A stretch of DNA of 64,000 nt from contig NZ_JODL01000004.1 in the NCBI RefSeq assembly GCF_000718985.1, forward strand, positions 124,001-188,000. The letters run 5' to 3'. A program made the position numbers and the translations under genes. Position 1 is the stretch's first letter. The number at the start of each line of letters is the position of its first letter. Of the stretch, positions 37,052-46,090 are shown in pieces. Below the pieces are notes generated by a model that was not told the DNA's origin, did no database searches, and worked only from the letters and a program-made list of their open reading frames with translations. The DNA comes from Streptomyces megasporus. Lineage in GTDB: Bacteria > Actinomycetota > Actinomycetes > Streptomycetales > Streptomycetaceae.

Positions 37052-39469
37052 TCAGGCTCCGGTCAGCCCCAGCCGGCAGGACTCGCCGGGTTCGATGGTG
37101 ACGGTCCGGTCGGGCAGCACCAGGCGGACGGGGGCCTCGGCGGAGACGGGCAGGCCGATGCTCAGTTCCTCCGAGCGCATCCGCACCCGCACGCCCCAGT
37201 GGTGCCGGTAGCGCAGGGTGAAGCCGAACTCCGACAGCTCCGGGATCGGCGCCGGGTCCAGCCACAGGGCGTCCTCGCGGGTCTCCAGACCGGTCAGTCC
37301 GCGCTGCACCAGGTCCAGCGTCCCGGCCATGGCGCCCAGGTGGATGCCCTCGGGGGTCGTGCCGCCCTGGATGTCGGCGACGTCGCTGATGAGCGCCTCC
37401 TGTACGTACGTCCACGCCTCGGGACGGCGCACCCGGGCCAGCACCCAGCCGTGCACCAGAGAGCTCAGGGTGGACCCGTGGCTGGTGCGGTGCAGGTAGT
37501 AGTCGACCGTGCGGTGCCACAGGTCGTCGTCGAGGGTGTGGCCGAGCCGCCGGAACAGTCGGGCCAGTTCGGAGGGCGAGAACAGGTAGCCGAGCATCAG
37601 CGCGTCGGCCTGCTTGGACGCCTGGTAGCGGTTGACCGTGTCGCCCTCGGCCTCCAGGATCCGGTCCAGCCGGCGGATGTCGCCGTACTTCTCCCGGTAC
37701 CCCTCCCAGTCCAGTTCGGCCAGGTCCCCGTAGCCGTCGAACTGGCTGATGACACCGTTGTGGAAGGGCACCCGCAGCCGCCGTGAGACGTCCTCCCAGC
37801 GTTCGACCGTCTCGCCGTCCAACCCCAGCTCCTCGCGCAGTTCGCGACCGCGCGGCTCGGGGAGCTCCTTCAGCAGGTCCAGGGCGCGGGCGATCGTCCA
37901 GGCGGCGGTGACGTTGGTGTAGGCGTTGTCGTCCAGGCCCGGCCGGTCGGTGTCCGGGTAGGCCTCGTGGTACTCGTCGGGGCCGACCACCCCGAGGATG
38001 CGGTAGCGCTCGTGGTCGGGGTCGTACCGGGCCGCGCTCGCCCAGAACTGGGCGATCCGCAGCAGCATCTCGGCGCCCCTGGAGTGCAGGAAGTCGGTGT
38101 CGCCGGCGGCCTGCCAGTACTGCCAGACGTTGTAGGCGATGGCCGAGCCCACGTGGTGCTGGAGCCGGGAGTGGTCCGGCAGCCAGCGGCCCGAGCGGGG
38201 GTTCAGGTGGAGCGTCTGGGTCTCCTCCCGGCCGTCGCTGCCGCTCTGCCACGGGTACATCGCCCCGGCGTACCCGTGGGCCTCGGCGGTGCGCACGGCC
38301 TCGGGCAGCCGCCGGTACCGGTAGCTCAGCAGGGCGCGGGAGACCTCCGGGAAGTGGATGTTCAGGTAGGGCAGGACGAACAGCTCGTCCCAGAAGACGT
38401 GCCCCCGGTACGCCTCCCCGTGCAGCCCTCGGGCGGGGACGCCCACGTCCAGGTCGGCGGTGTGCGGGGAGAGCGTCTGCAGGACGTGGAAGAGGTGCAC
38501 CCGCAGGATGTGGCCCGCCTTGCCCGGCACCTCCAGGTCGGCGTGGCGCCACAGCTCCCCCCAGGCGGCGCGGTGGGTCTCCAGCAGGCCGGGGAAGCCG
38601 GGCGCGTGCTCGATGTCCTCCAGCGCCGCCTGCAACGGGTCGCTGATCGCCAGGTCGTGCGAGGTGTGGAGGGCCGCGACCTTCTCGACCGTGACGGGCT
38701 CCCCGGACCGGACGGCGAGGGTCAGCCGACGGGCGGGGCGCGGGGCCGTGGGGTCGTCGCGGACCGTCTCGGGCTCCCCGTCCGCGAGGCGGGTGCGGGC
38801 GGCCACGGCGACGCAGATCTCGGAGGTCGTGGTCTGGCAGTGCAGCCACAGGGTGTCGGGGTCGGCCGTGCCGGCCCGGTGGCCGGTCAGGTGGCGACCG
38901 TTGAGCGCGCGGTAGCGGGCGACGCCCGCGTTGACGACGCCGCCGTCGACGGCCGACTCGACCTCGATCGTCCCGGACCAGCCCTCCGCGGTGAACGTGG
39001 TGCGCAGGGCCGCCAGGTGCGGCTCGCCCATGTGGACCAGGCGGCTCTGCTCGACGCGCAGCCGCCGTCCCCGGGCGTCCTCCAGGAGGATCGCGCGGTT
39101 CAGGACGCCCTGCCTGAGGTCCAACTCCTGCCGGTACTCCAGGAGTCCGTCCCCGTCGGGGGTCCACCAGGGCGGTCCGGGGCCGTCCTCGGGACGCGGT
39201 CCGGGGCCGTCCGTGATCCTGAAGCGCAGGGGCAGCCAGTTGGGGAGGTTGACCATGTCCTCGTTCTCGACCTCGCGGTCCCCCACGGTGGACGCCAGGC
39301 GGTTGTAGCAGCCGGCCACGTACGTGCCCGGGTAGTGCACCTCGCCGGCGTCGGTCTCCGGCGCCGCGCCGCGCGTCGCGAAGTAGCCGTTGCCCAGCGT
39401 GCACAGGGCTTCTCGCAGCCGCTCCTCGGTAGGGTCGTAGCCCTCGTACCCCCACACCCACTGTTCCAC
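37052..39469 (-). CDS. Glycoside hydrolase family 65 (maltose/trehalose-type phosphorylase)
   Basis: An 805-residue cytoplasmic disaccharide phosphorylase, expected to split an alpha-glucoside with phosphate into glucose and beta-glucose-1-phosphate. Domain order is normal: N-terminal beta-sandwich, (alpha/alpha)6 barrel with the catalytic acid E499 in GPDEYHE, and a C-terminal beta-sheet domain. Phosphate-binding TSHGSTLS is present near residue 660. GTG 39469 has GGAG upstream and begins VEQWVWGYEGYD, as in homologues. It lies 4 bases after the phosphoglucomutase gene. Whether it prefers maltose, trehalose or kojibiose is not decided here. Confidence 0.92.
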   Translation of the reverse strand: MEQWVWGYEGYDPTEERLREALCTLGNGYFATRGAAPETDAGEVHYPGTYVAGCYNRLASTVGDREVENEDMVNLPNWLPLRFRITDGPGPRPEDGPGPPWWTPDGDGLLEYRQELDLRQGVLNRAILLEDARGRRLRVEQSRLVHMGEPHLAALRTTFTAEGWSGTIEVESAVDGGVVNAGVARYRALNGRHLTGHRAGTADPDTLWLHCQTTTSEICVAVAARTRLADGEPETVRDDPTAPRPARRLTLAVRSGEPVTVEKVAALHTSHDLAISDPLQAALEDIEHAPGFPGLLETHRAAWGELWRHADLEVPGKAGHILRVHLFHVLQTLSPHTADLDVGVPARGLHGEAYRGHVFWDELFVLPYLNIHFPEVSRALLSYRYRRLPEAVRTAEAHGYAGAMYPWQSGSDGREETQTLHLNPRSGRWLPDHSRLQHHVGSAIAYNVWQYWQAAGDTDFLHSRGAEMLLRIAQFWASAARYDPDHERYRILGVVGPDEYHEAYPDTDRPGLDDNAYTNVTAAWTIARALDLLKELPEPRGRELREELGLDGETVERWEDVSRRLRVPFHNGVISQFDGYGDLAELDWEGYREKYGDIRRLDRILEAEGDTVNRYQASKQADALMLGYLFSPSELARLFRRLGHTLDDDLWHRTVDYYLHRTSHGSTLSSLVHGWVLARVRRPEAWTYVQEALISDVADIQGGTTPEGIHLGAMAGTLDLVQRGLTGLETREDALWLDPAPIPELSEFGFTLRYRHHWGVRVRMRSEELSIGLPVSAEAPVRLVLPDRTVTIEPGESCRLGLTGA

Positions 39470-39473
39470 GGTC

Positions 39474-40409
39474 TCAGCTCTCCTCGTCGCGCCGGCCGGT
39501 GTCCCGCCGGCCGGGGTTCTCCTCACCGGGGTCGTCCCCGGGTTCGGTCAGCAGCTCCGCCAGGTCGCGCACGACCACGTCGGCGCCGTGTTCGCGCAGG
39601 TCCTCGGCGCTGGTGGGGCCGGCCGTCCGGTCCACCCCGACGACCAGGCCGAAACCGCCCCGGCGTCCCGCCTCGACGCCGGCGAGCGCGTCCTCGACGA
39701 CGGCCGCCTCCGCCGCGGGCACGCCCAGCCGCCGGGCGGCCTCCAGGAAGACGGCGGGGTCCGGCTTGCCCGGCAGGTTCAGGCGGGCCGCCTCGTGACC
39801 GTCCACCACGGCGTCGAACGTCGCCCGCACCCCGGCGCCGGAGAGCAGTTCCCGGGCGTGCCGGGAGGCGGATATCACCGCCATGGGCATCCCCTCGCGG
39901 CGCAGGACGCGCAGCAGCCGCAGCGTTCCGGGCCAGGTGTCGACGCCGTGTTCCCGCAGCGCGTCGGTGAACAGCTTCTCCTTGCGGGCGGCAACGGCCC
40001 GGACGGTGTCGTCTCCCGGTGGGTCCTGCGGGGTGCCCATCGGCAGGTCCAGGCCCCGGGAGGCGAGGAAGGCGGCGGCTCCGTCGATGCGGGACCGTCC
40101 GTCCACGTGGCGCCGGTAGTCCTCGTCGACGTCGAAGGGGCGGAATCGGTCTTGTGGGCCCGTCCTCGTGGCGCCGGAGCGTTCGCGCCACGTCTCCAGG
40201 CAGGTGTCGAAGGCCTTCTTCCACGCGGCGGCGTGGAGCCGGGCGGAGTCGGTGATCACCCCGTCGGTGTCGAAGATCACGGCCCGGACCCGGCGCAGGC
40301 ACCGGGCCGGTGCGGCGGTCTCCTCCCGGTGGGCGGCCGGCCCCGGGGTCGTGGGGCCTCCGGGCTCGTAGGGACCGTTCTCCCGTGGTTCGGTGGCGGC
40401 AGACGACAT
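39474..40409 (-). CDS. Beta-phosphoglucomutase-like HAD hydrolase
   Basis: A 311-residue HAD-superfamily protein that should convert beta-glucose-1-phosphate to glucose-6-phosphate. The catalytic motif is FDTDGVITD, with D47 as the expected phospho-acceptor and D49 as acid/base. VISASRHARELL, GKPDPAVFLEAARRLGV and VVEDALAGVEAGRRGGF are motifs II-IV. The first ~40 residues and the last ~25 (charged, Arg/Asp-rich) are extensions beyond the fold. It is directly upstream of the GH65 phosphorylase, a standard pairing. Confidence 0.93.
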   Translation of the reverse strand: MSSAATEPRENGPYEPGGPTTPGPAAHREETAAPARCLRRVRAVIFDTDGVITDSARLHAAAWKKAFDTCLETWRERSGATRTGPQDRFRPFDVDEDYRRHVDGRSRIDGAAAFLASRGLDLPMGTPQDPPGDDTVRAVAARKEKLFTDALREHGVDTWPGTLRLLRVLRREGMPMAVISASRHARELLSGAGVRATFDAVVDGHEAARLNLPGKPDPAVFLEAARRLGVPAAEAAVVEDALAGVEAGRRGGFGLVVGVDRTAGPTSAEDLREHGADVVVRDLAELLTEPGDDPGEENPGRRDTGRRDEES

Positions 40410-40431
40410 GAGTCTCCGTCCGGTGGTCGGG

Positions 40432-41268
40432 TCAGATGTGCTCCGGTACGAGGGCGACCGGGCAGTCGGCGTGGTGGAGGACGGTGTGGTCGACCATCCC
40501 CAGTTGGAGGCCGAGGTGCTCCCGGCGACGGTGCGCTCCGACCACGAGCAGATCCGCGCCTTCGGACTCCTCCAGCAGCACCGCCCGGGTCGGGCCCTCC
40601 ACGGCCCGCATCCGCAGGTCGACCCCGGAGTGGTCGCGGGCGACGGCGCGCAGGGCGCCGTCCACGTGCTCCAGGGCCTCCCGTTCGCGGAGCGCGGACG
40701 GGTTCCCCTGGATCAGCGGGTGTTTCCGCGCCTGGGTCGCCGGTCGGCGCCAGGCCCGTACGGCGTGCAGTTCGCAGTCTCGGGCCGCGGCCTCACGGAA
40801 GGCGAAGCGCGTGGTGGGCGCGTCCTCCGGCCCGTCTCCGACGGCGAGGACGATCCGTCCCCGTTTGCCCCGGCGGGCGGCTTCCCCGCCGCGTACGACG
40901 ATCACCGGGCAGTCGGCGCGACCCGCCACCGACAGCCCCACCGAGCCCAGCAGCAGTCCGGCGATCCGGCCCCGGCCACGGGAGCCGACGACCAGGGCGA
41001 ACGCGTTGCGGCCCGCGCGGACCAGGGCGTCCGCGGGGTCCTCGGTGAGGATGTCGGTGGTCGGTCGCACGCCGGGAGCGCGCCGGCGGGCGCGTTCCGC
41101 GGCGGCGGCCGTCAGATCCTCCGGCCGAGGCTCCTCCTCCGTCCACTCGGCGGAGGAGTGGAGCAGCCGCAGCGGCACTCCGTGGCGGACCGCCGCGTCC
41201 GCGGCCCAGTCCACCGCGTCCAGGCTGGACTCGGAGCCGTCGGCGCCCACCAGCAGGGGAAGTTCCAC
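40432..41268 (-). CDS. Universal stress protein, tandem UspA domains
   Basis: A 278-residue protein with two Usp domains. The first has an intact nucleotide-binding pattern, VVGSRGRGRIAGLLLGSVG, near residues 100-118. The second has VVGAHRRREHLGLQLGMVD, where the final Gly/Ser are altered, so ATP binding there is less certain. GTG 41268 has GGAG 9 bases upstream. The leader upstream is an unusual purine-rich repeat tract on this strand. Tandem Usp proteins are common in Streptomyces; the role in stress or dormancy is general family knowledge. Confidence 0.9.
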   Translation of the reverse strand: MELPLLVGADGSESSLDAVDWAADAAVRHGVPLRLLHSSAEWTEEEPRPEDLTAAAAERARRRAPGVRPTTDILTEDPADALVRAGRNAFALVVGSRGRGRIAGLLLGSVGLSVAGRADCPVIVVRGGEAARRGKRGRIVLAVGDGPEDAPTTRFAFREAAARDCELHAVRAWRRPATQARKHPLIQGNPSALREREALEHVDGALRAVARDHSGVDLRMRAVEGPTRAVLLEESEGADLLVVGAHRRREHLGLQLGMVDHTVLHHADCPVALVPEHI

Positions 41269-41586
41269 CGTCGCCTTCTCCTCTTTCTCCGGTCCCGCTC
41301 CGGTTCTGCTCCGCCTTCTTCGGCCTTTATCGGCCTTCTCTGGTCTTTCCGGTCTTATCCGGCCTTCTCCGGTCCGTGTTCCCCGCCGTGGCCGGGCCAT
41401 CACCGGCCGGTTCCCGGGAACGGGGACCCATATACGGACCACCGAAACCCCGAAGAGGCGGTTCTCGGCCGGCTGTTCCCCGGTGCGTTCCGCGGGAACG
41501 GTTCACGGAGGTGGGTGCGGCACGGCGCCCTGTCCTCGGGCCGGTGCTCCCCCACACTGGTCGTGGCCGAGGCGAGGAGGCGCGGC
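41269..41586. promoter_or_regulatory. Divergent usp/lnt region with repeats and two palindromes
   Basis: 318 bases without a gene. On the usp side (41279-41375) the minus strand is a purine-rich tract of imperfect ~10-base repeats (variants of AAGGCCGGAT and AGACCGGAAA). In the middle are two related palindromes, GTTCCCGGGAAC at 41410-41421 and GTTCCgcgGGAAC at 41487-41499. CATATACG at about 41430 is a conspicuous A/T-rich spot that may hold a -10. The lnt ribosome binding site GAGGAGG lies just before its ATG. Confidence 0.6.
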
Positions 41587-43158
41587 ATGCGAGTGGCACG
41601 GGACGCGCGGTGGCGGCGGTGGGCGCTCGCGCCGGTGGCGGGTGCGCTGCCGGCCCTGGCCTTCCCCGAGCCGTCCCTGTGGTGGTGGGCCCACGTCGCG
41701 CTGGTGCCGTGGCTGTTGCTGTTGCGGACGGCGGACGACGGGCGGCGGGCCGCCGTGGAGGGGTGGTTGGGCGGAGCCGGTTTCCTGCTGGCCGGCCACC
41801 ACTGGCTGACTCCCAACCTGCACGTCTTCGTCGTGGTGGTGGCGGCCCTGCTGGGGCTGCTGTGGGCGCCCTGGGGGTGGCTGGCGCGGCGGCTGCTGGC
41901 GGGCTCGCCGACTCCCGGGCGGGCGGTCGCGGCCGTGGTGCTGGTGCCCTCGGCGTGGCTGGTGATCGAGCTGGTCCGCTCCTGGGAGTACCTGGGCGGG
42001 CCCTGGGCGCTGCTGGGGGCGAGTCAGTGGCAGGTGCCGCCCGCGCTGCGGCTGGCGTCGCTGGGCGGGGTGTGGCTGGTCACCGTGTGGGTGGTGGCCG
42101 TCAACACGGTGCTGACGCTGCTCGTCGCGGTGCCCCCGGCCCGCCGGGTGGCGGTGGTCGCCGCGGTGGTGTGCGCGCTGCTCCCGGCCGCGGCCTGGGC
42201 CTGGGCGCCGTCGCCGCGGCCCGCGGGAACCGTCCGGATCGCGGTGGTGCAGCCGGGCGTCGTGGTCGGGCCGGACGTGCGCTTCGACACCGGCGAGCGG
42301 CTGACCCGCGACCTGGCGGGCCGGGACGTGGACCTGGTGGTGTGGGGCGAGAGCAGCGTCGGCCACGACCTGGACGACCGTGCCGACCTGCGGGAGCGGC
42401 TGGCGGCGCTGTCCGCGCGCGTCGGGGCGCCGGTGCTGGTCAACGTGGACGCGCGGCGCTCGGACCGGCCGGGGATCTTCAAGAGTTCGGTGCTGGTCGA
42501 CTCGGACGGGCCCACCGGGGACCACTACGACAAGATGCGCCTGGTTCCGTTCGGCGAGTACGTCCCGGCCCGTTCGCTGCTGGGCTGGGCGACGGCGGTG
42601 GGACGGGCGGCCGACGAGGACCGCGGGCGCGGCGACGCGCCGGTGGTGATGGACACCGGCGCGGTGCGCGTCGGTCCGCTGGTGTGCTTCGAGTCGGCCT
42701 TCCCCGACATGAGCCGGGCGCTGGCGCGCGACGGCGCGGGCGTGCTGGTCGCCCAGTCGGCGACGTCCTCCTTCCAGGGGAGCTGGGCGCCCGAGCAGCA
42801 CGCCTCCCTGGCCGCGCTGCGGGCGGCGGAGACCTGGCGGCCGATGGTGCACGCCACGCTGACGGGGGTGAGCGCCGTGCACGGGCCGCGCGGCGAGCCG
42901 GTGGGCGAACGGCTGGGCACCGATCGGATCGGATCGGCGGTGTACGAGGTGCCGCTCGCCGCGGGCGCCAGCCCCTACGTGCGGTTCGGGGACTGGGTGG
43001 CCGCCGTCGCGGTGGCGGCGCTGCTGGTGTCGGGTGCCGTCGCGGCGGGCGGCCGGCTCCGGCGGGGGCCCGGTCGCGGGTCGGACGGCGCCCCGGTGGG
43101 GGCGGACGCGCGGCGGGGGCGGGAGCCGCTCACCCGTCCCGCTCCGTCACGGTGGTGA
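41587..43158 (+). CDS. lnt: Apolipoprotein N-acyltransferase
   Basis: A 523-residue membrane enzyme that N-acylates the terminal cysteine of lipoproteins. Six or so N-terminal helices are followed by an outward nitrilase-type domain from about residue 225. The catalytic triad is visible: E255 in WGESS, K316 in YDKMRLVPFGEY, and C367 in LVCFES. The ATG has GAGGAGG upstream. A basic ~40-residue C-terminal tail is extra. The last 29 bases overlap the convergent oxidoreductase gene. Streptomyces often have more than one lnt gene. Confidence 0.95.
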   Translation: MRVARDARWRRWALAPVAGALPALAFPEPSLWWWAHVALVPWLLLLRTADDGRRAAVEGWLGGAGFLLAGHHWLTPNLHVFVVVVAALLGLLWAPWGWLARRLLAGSPTPGRAVAAVVLVPSAWLVIELVRSWEYLGGPWALLGASQWQVPPALRLASLGGVWLVTVWVVAVNTVLTLLVAVPPARRVAVVAAVVCALLPAAAWAWAPSPRPAGTVRIAVVQPGVVVGPDVRFDTGERLTRDLAGRDVDLVVWGESSVGHDLDDRADLRERLAALSARVGAPVLVNVDARRSDRPGIFKSSVLVDSDGPTGDHYDKMRLVPFGEYVPARSLLGWATAVGRAADEDRGRGDAPVVMDTGAVRVGPLVCFESAFPDMSRALARDGAGVLVAQSATSSFQGSWAPEQHASLAALRAAETWRPMVHATLTGVSAVHGPRGEPVGERLGTDRIGSAVYEVPLAAGASPYVRFGDWVAAVAVAALLVSGAVAAGGRLRRGPGRGSDGAPVGADARRGREPLTRPAPSRW

Positions 43159-44035
43159 CGATCCGTTCGCACAGTTCGTGGGTGCGCAGGGCGTCCTCGG
43201 CGCTCAGGTGCCTTCCGACGCGCACGGCGTCGAGGAAGGCCAGGGTGATCTGTTCGATGCCGCGCTGGCGGGCGACGGGCACCCAGTCCCCGCGGCGGCG
43301 GACGGTGGGCTGGCCCTTGTGGTCGACGATCTCCGCCAGGTTGAGGATCTGGCGTTTGGTGTCCTCCCCCGCGACCTCCAGGATCTCCTCGGCGCTGCCG
43401 CTCATCCGGTTCATCGTGCCGATGGCGGTGAAGCCGTCGCCGGACATCTGCAGCACCACGTGGTGCAGGAGCCCGTCGCGGATGCGGGAGCGGACGTCGA
43501 TGTGCTCGGCCGGGCCGGGCAGCAGGAAGCGGAGGGTGTCGACGACGTGGATGAAGTCGTCGTAGACGACCACGCGCGGATCGGCGGCCAGCCCGACGCG
43601 GTTCTTCTGCATCAGGACCAGGTCGCGCGGGTGCTCCAGGCACTGGGCGTAGCCGGGGGCGTGGCGGCGGTTGAAGCCGACGGCGAGCGTGACGTGCCGC
43701 TCGTCGGCGAGGCGCACCAGCCGCTCGGCCTCCGCGTACTCGTAGGCGAGCGGCTTGTCGACGTACGTCGGCACCCCGGCCTCCAGCAGCCGGGCGACGA
43801 TGCCCGGGTGCTCGGTGGTGGGGGCGTGGACGAACGCCGCGTCGGGGCGGGCGGCGAGCAGCGAGTCGAGGTCGGCGTGGCGCTGTCCGGTCGGGACGCG
43901 GTGGGCGTCCGCGACCCGGTCCAGGGTGGCGCGGGTGCGGGTGTGGAGGTGGAGTTCCAGCCCCGCTCGGGTGGCGAGCACCGGGAGGTACGCCTTCCGC
44001 GCGATGTCGCCGAGTCCGATCACACCGACCTTCAC
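43130..44035 (-). CDS. Gfo/Idh/MocA family oxidoreductase
   Basis: A 301-residue NAD(P)-dependent oxidoreductase. The N-terminal Rossmann domain starts KVGVIGLGDIARKAYLP, with the GxGxxA loop, and continues with the conserved YVDKPLAY (residues ~90-97), in which EKP is replaced by DKP. The C-terminal dimerisation domain has DDFIHVVDTLRFLLPG with the usual catalytic His region. It starts at a GTG overlapping the stop of the monooxygenase gene, so the two are co-translated. The substrate, probably a sugar or inositol, is not known. Confidence 0.88.
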   Translation of the reverse strand: MKVGVIGLGDIARKAYLPVLATRAGLELHLHTRTRATLDRVADAHRVPTGQRHADLDSLLAARPDAAFVHAPTTEHPGIVARLLEAGVPTYVDKPLAYEYAEAERLVRLADERHVTLAVGFNRRHAPGYAQCLEHPRDLVLMQKNRVGLAADPRVVVYDDFIHVVDTLRFLLPGPAEHIDVRSRIRDGLLHHVVLQMSGDGFTAIGTMNRMSGSAEEILEVAGEDTKRQILNLAEIVDHKGQPTVRRRGDWVPVARQRGIEQITLAFLDAVRVGRHLSAEDALRTHELCERIVTTVTERDG

Positions 44036-45279
44036 GGGGCCTCCCGGTGTCGCCGACGTCGCTGCCGTCGGTCCGCTTCCGTCTCCGTCTCCTGTGTCCC
44101 GGCAGCATACGGCTCCGGCGGTCGCCAGTCGGCGATGCCGTCGAGGCCGCGCAGGACCAGGCGCGGACCGATCCGGTCGAGGACGGCGACGGCCGCGGTG
44201 CGCAGCGCGAGGGCGGGCGGCGACGTGAGGGTGGTCAGCCGTCCGACCCGTTCGGAACGGCGCGCCACGGCCATGGTGCGGGGCAGCCGGTCGCGGGTGT
44301 AGGCGGCCAGGGCCGAGGGGGTCGACTCCGGGTCGGGGGCCGCGTGGTGGGCGAGGACGACGGCGTCCTCGACGGCCTGGCAGCCGCCCTGACCGAGGTT
44401 GGGCGTCATCGCGTGGGCGGCGTCGCCGAGCAGCGCGGTGCGGCCGAGGTGGTGGGCGGGCAGCGCGGCGGTGGTGCGGTACACGTCGCTCCGCAGGACG
44501 GCGGCGGGGTCCACCGCGGTGAGCAGGTCGGGCACGGGATGGTGCCAGTCGCCGAAGCGGCGCAGGAGTTCGGCCCGTTCGTCGTCCGGGGCCCTCTCCC
44601 CGGCGGGGACGACGGCGGTGGCGTAGGCGTACACCCGGCCGTCGCGCAGCGGGACGGTGCCCCACAGCGAGCCGCGACCCCAGGTCTCGTGGGGGCTGAA
44701 GGGACGTTCGGGTGCGGGGACGACGAAGCGCCAGGCGGTGAATCCGGCGTAGCGGGGCGCGGGGTGGTCGGGGAAGAGGGCCCGCCGGGCGGCGGAGCGG
44801 ACGCCGTCGGCGGCGACGACGAGGTCGGCGGTGTGCTCCTGTCCGTCCGCGGTGCGCACGGTCGCGGGCGCCCCGGCCGCGCCCGGGTCGACGAGCTCGG
44901 CCGGGGTGCCGGTGCGGACGGCGCCCTCGGGGAGTCGGGCGGCGAGCAGGGCGACGAGTTCGGCGCGGTGGGCGACGACGACGGGGCCGCCGAAGCGCTC
45001 GGCCGCGGCCTCCTGGGTGGTGCGGGAGAGCCGGCGGCCGGACGGGGCGCGCAGGCCGCCCTCGCCCTGCCAGGCGGACATGGCCCGGACGGCGTCGCCG
45101 AGCCCGATGACGTCCAGGGCCCGTTGGGCGTTGGGGGCCAGGGCGATGCCCGCCCCGACGGGCTCCAGGGCGGGGGCGCGTTCGGCGACGGTGACCGCCC
45201 AGCCGCGGCGGTGCAGCGCCGCGGCGGCGGTCAGGCCGCCGATTCCCGCGCCGATGACGAAGGCTCGTGGCCGGTTCAC
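44032..45279 (-). CDS. FAD-dependent monooxygenase (PHBH fold)
   Basis: A 415-residue flavoprotein hydroxylase. FAD binding is shown by VIGAGIGGLTAAAALHRRG (residues ~8-26), by the DG-type motif VVAADGVRSAARR near residue 160, and by LLGDAAHAMTPNLGQGG near residue 285. The start is GTG 45279. The last ~25 residues are charged and outside the fold. It is divergent from a TetR gene, with two operators between them, so it is very probably the regulated target. The natural substrate is presumably a small aromatic or polyketide compound. Confidence 0.92.
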   Translation of the reverse strand: MNRPRAFVIGAGIGGLTAAAALHRRGWAVTVAERAPALEPVGAGIALAPNAQRALDVIGLGDAVRAMSAWQGEGGLRAPSGRRLSRTTQEAAAERFGGPVVVAHRAELVALLAARLPEGAVRTGTPAELVDPGAAGAPATVRTADGQEHTADLVVAADGVRSAARRALFPDHPAPRYAGFTAWRFVVPAPERPFSPHETWGRGSLWGTVPLRDGRVYAYATAVVPAGERAPDDERAELLRRFGDWHHPVPDLLTAVDPAAVLRSDVYRTTAALPAHHLGRTALLGDAAHAMTPNLGQGGCQAVEDAVVLAHHAAPDPESTPSALAAYTRDRLPRTMAVARRSERVGRLTTLTSPPALALRTAAVAVLDRIGPRLVLRGLDGIADWRPPEPYAAGTQETETEADRRQRRRRHREAP

Positions 45280-45317
45280 GGCCGGTTCTCCTCCCGGTGT
45301 CGACGACCGGAACGCGG

Positions 45318-45333
45318 CACTACATCTGTAGTG
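45318..45333. promoter_or_regulatory. TetR operator 1
   Basis: CACTACA-TC-TGTAGTG, perfect 7-bp arms with a 2-base centre, in the divergent region between the monooxygenase and the TetR gene. Confidence 0.85.
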
Positions 45334-45347
45334 CCACCGTGTGAGGC

Positions 45348-45363
45348 TACTACAGGTGTAGTG
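45348..45363. promoter_or_regulatory. TetR operator 2
   Basis: TACTACA-GG-TGTAGTG, the same palindrome with one arm mismatch, exactly 30 bp (about three helical turns) from operator 1. It ends 20 bases before the TetR start codon. Confidence 0.85.
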
Positions 45364-45383
45364 AGGGCGGTAGATTGGCCGCC

Positions 45384-45968
45384 ATGGCTCCGAGCACCAC
45401 CCCCCGCGGTGAACTGATCGCCGACACCGCGATCGACCTGCTGGCCGAACGGGGCCTGCGGGGTCTCACCCACCGTGCGGTGGACGAGGCGGCCGGACTG
45501 CCGCAGGGCTCGACCTCCAACCACGCGCGTACCCGCGAGGCGCTGCTGGAGGCGGCGGTGCGGCGGCTGGCCGTGCGCGAGGCGCGGGTGCTGAAGCCGC
45601 GGGAGATGCCCCGACCCGAGGACGGCCCGGCCGCGCTGGCCGACGCCCTGGCCCGGTCCCTCCACCGCTATCTGGCCCGCCACCGCCGGCTGGCGGTCGC
45701 CCGTTACGAGTTGGCGCTGGAGGCCACCCGGCGCCCCGCCCTGCGCGCCCTCTACGACCGGGAGGGCGGCGCCTTCCGCGAGCTCCTGGTGGCGATGATG
45801 GCCACGGCGGGGTCGGTCGAACCCGAGCGGCATGCTCTGTCACTGGTCGCCTGGTGCGACGGCGTGATGTTCTCCTGCACGGCGGGCTCCTACCACTCCA
45901 CCGTGCCGACCCTGGAGGAACTGCGGGCCGGTCTCGACGAGGTGCTGCGGGGCATGCTGGGGCGCTGA
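45384..45968 (+). CDS. TetR family transcriptional regulator
   Basis: A 194-residue repressor. The helix-turn-helix lies at residues ~10-50 (IADTAIDLLAERGLRGLTHR, then VDEAAGLPQGSTSNHARTRE). The C-terminal ligand domain is all-helical. I chose ATG 45384. It has no ribosome binding site, but TAGATT lies 7 bases upstream and fits a -10, so the message is probably leaderless. The two operators overlap the expected promoter, which suggests that the protein represses itself and the divergent monooxygenase, with release by an unknown ligand. Confidence 0.92.
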   Translation: MAPSTTPRGELIADTAIDLLAERGLRGLTHRAVDEAAGLPQGSTSNHARTREALLEAAVRRLAVREARVLKPREMPRPEDGPAALADALARSLHRYLARHRRLAVARYELALEATRRPALRALYDREGGAFRELLVAMMATAGSVEPERHALSLVAWCDGVMFSCTAGSYHSTVPTLEELRAGLDEVLRGMLGR

Positions 45969-46090
45969 GGCGCTCCTGGGCTGCCAAGCGCGTCACACCA
46001 GTCACACGAGCCACGCGAGTCACGGCAGCCCGCTGCCGTCACTCCTGCGGGGAGTTCCCGACGACCGTCGCGCAGAGCAGAGTGGTCGGG

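Noticed and set aside
36366..39461. A 1031-residue minus-strand frame overlapping the GH65 gene in another frame
   Set aside because: Arg/Pro/Gly-rich shadow translation; the GH65 frame has the full family motifs.
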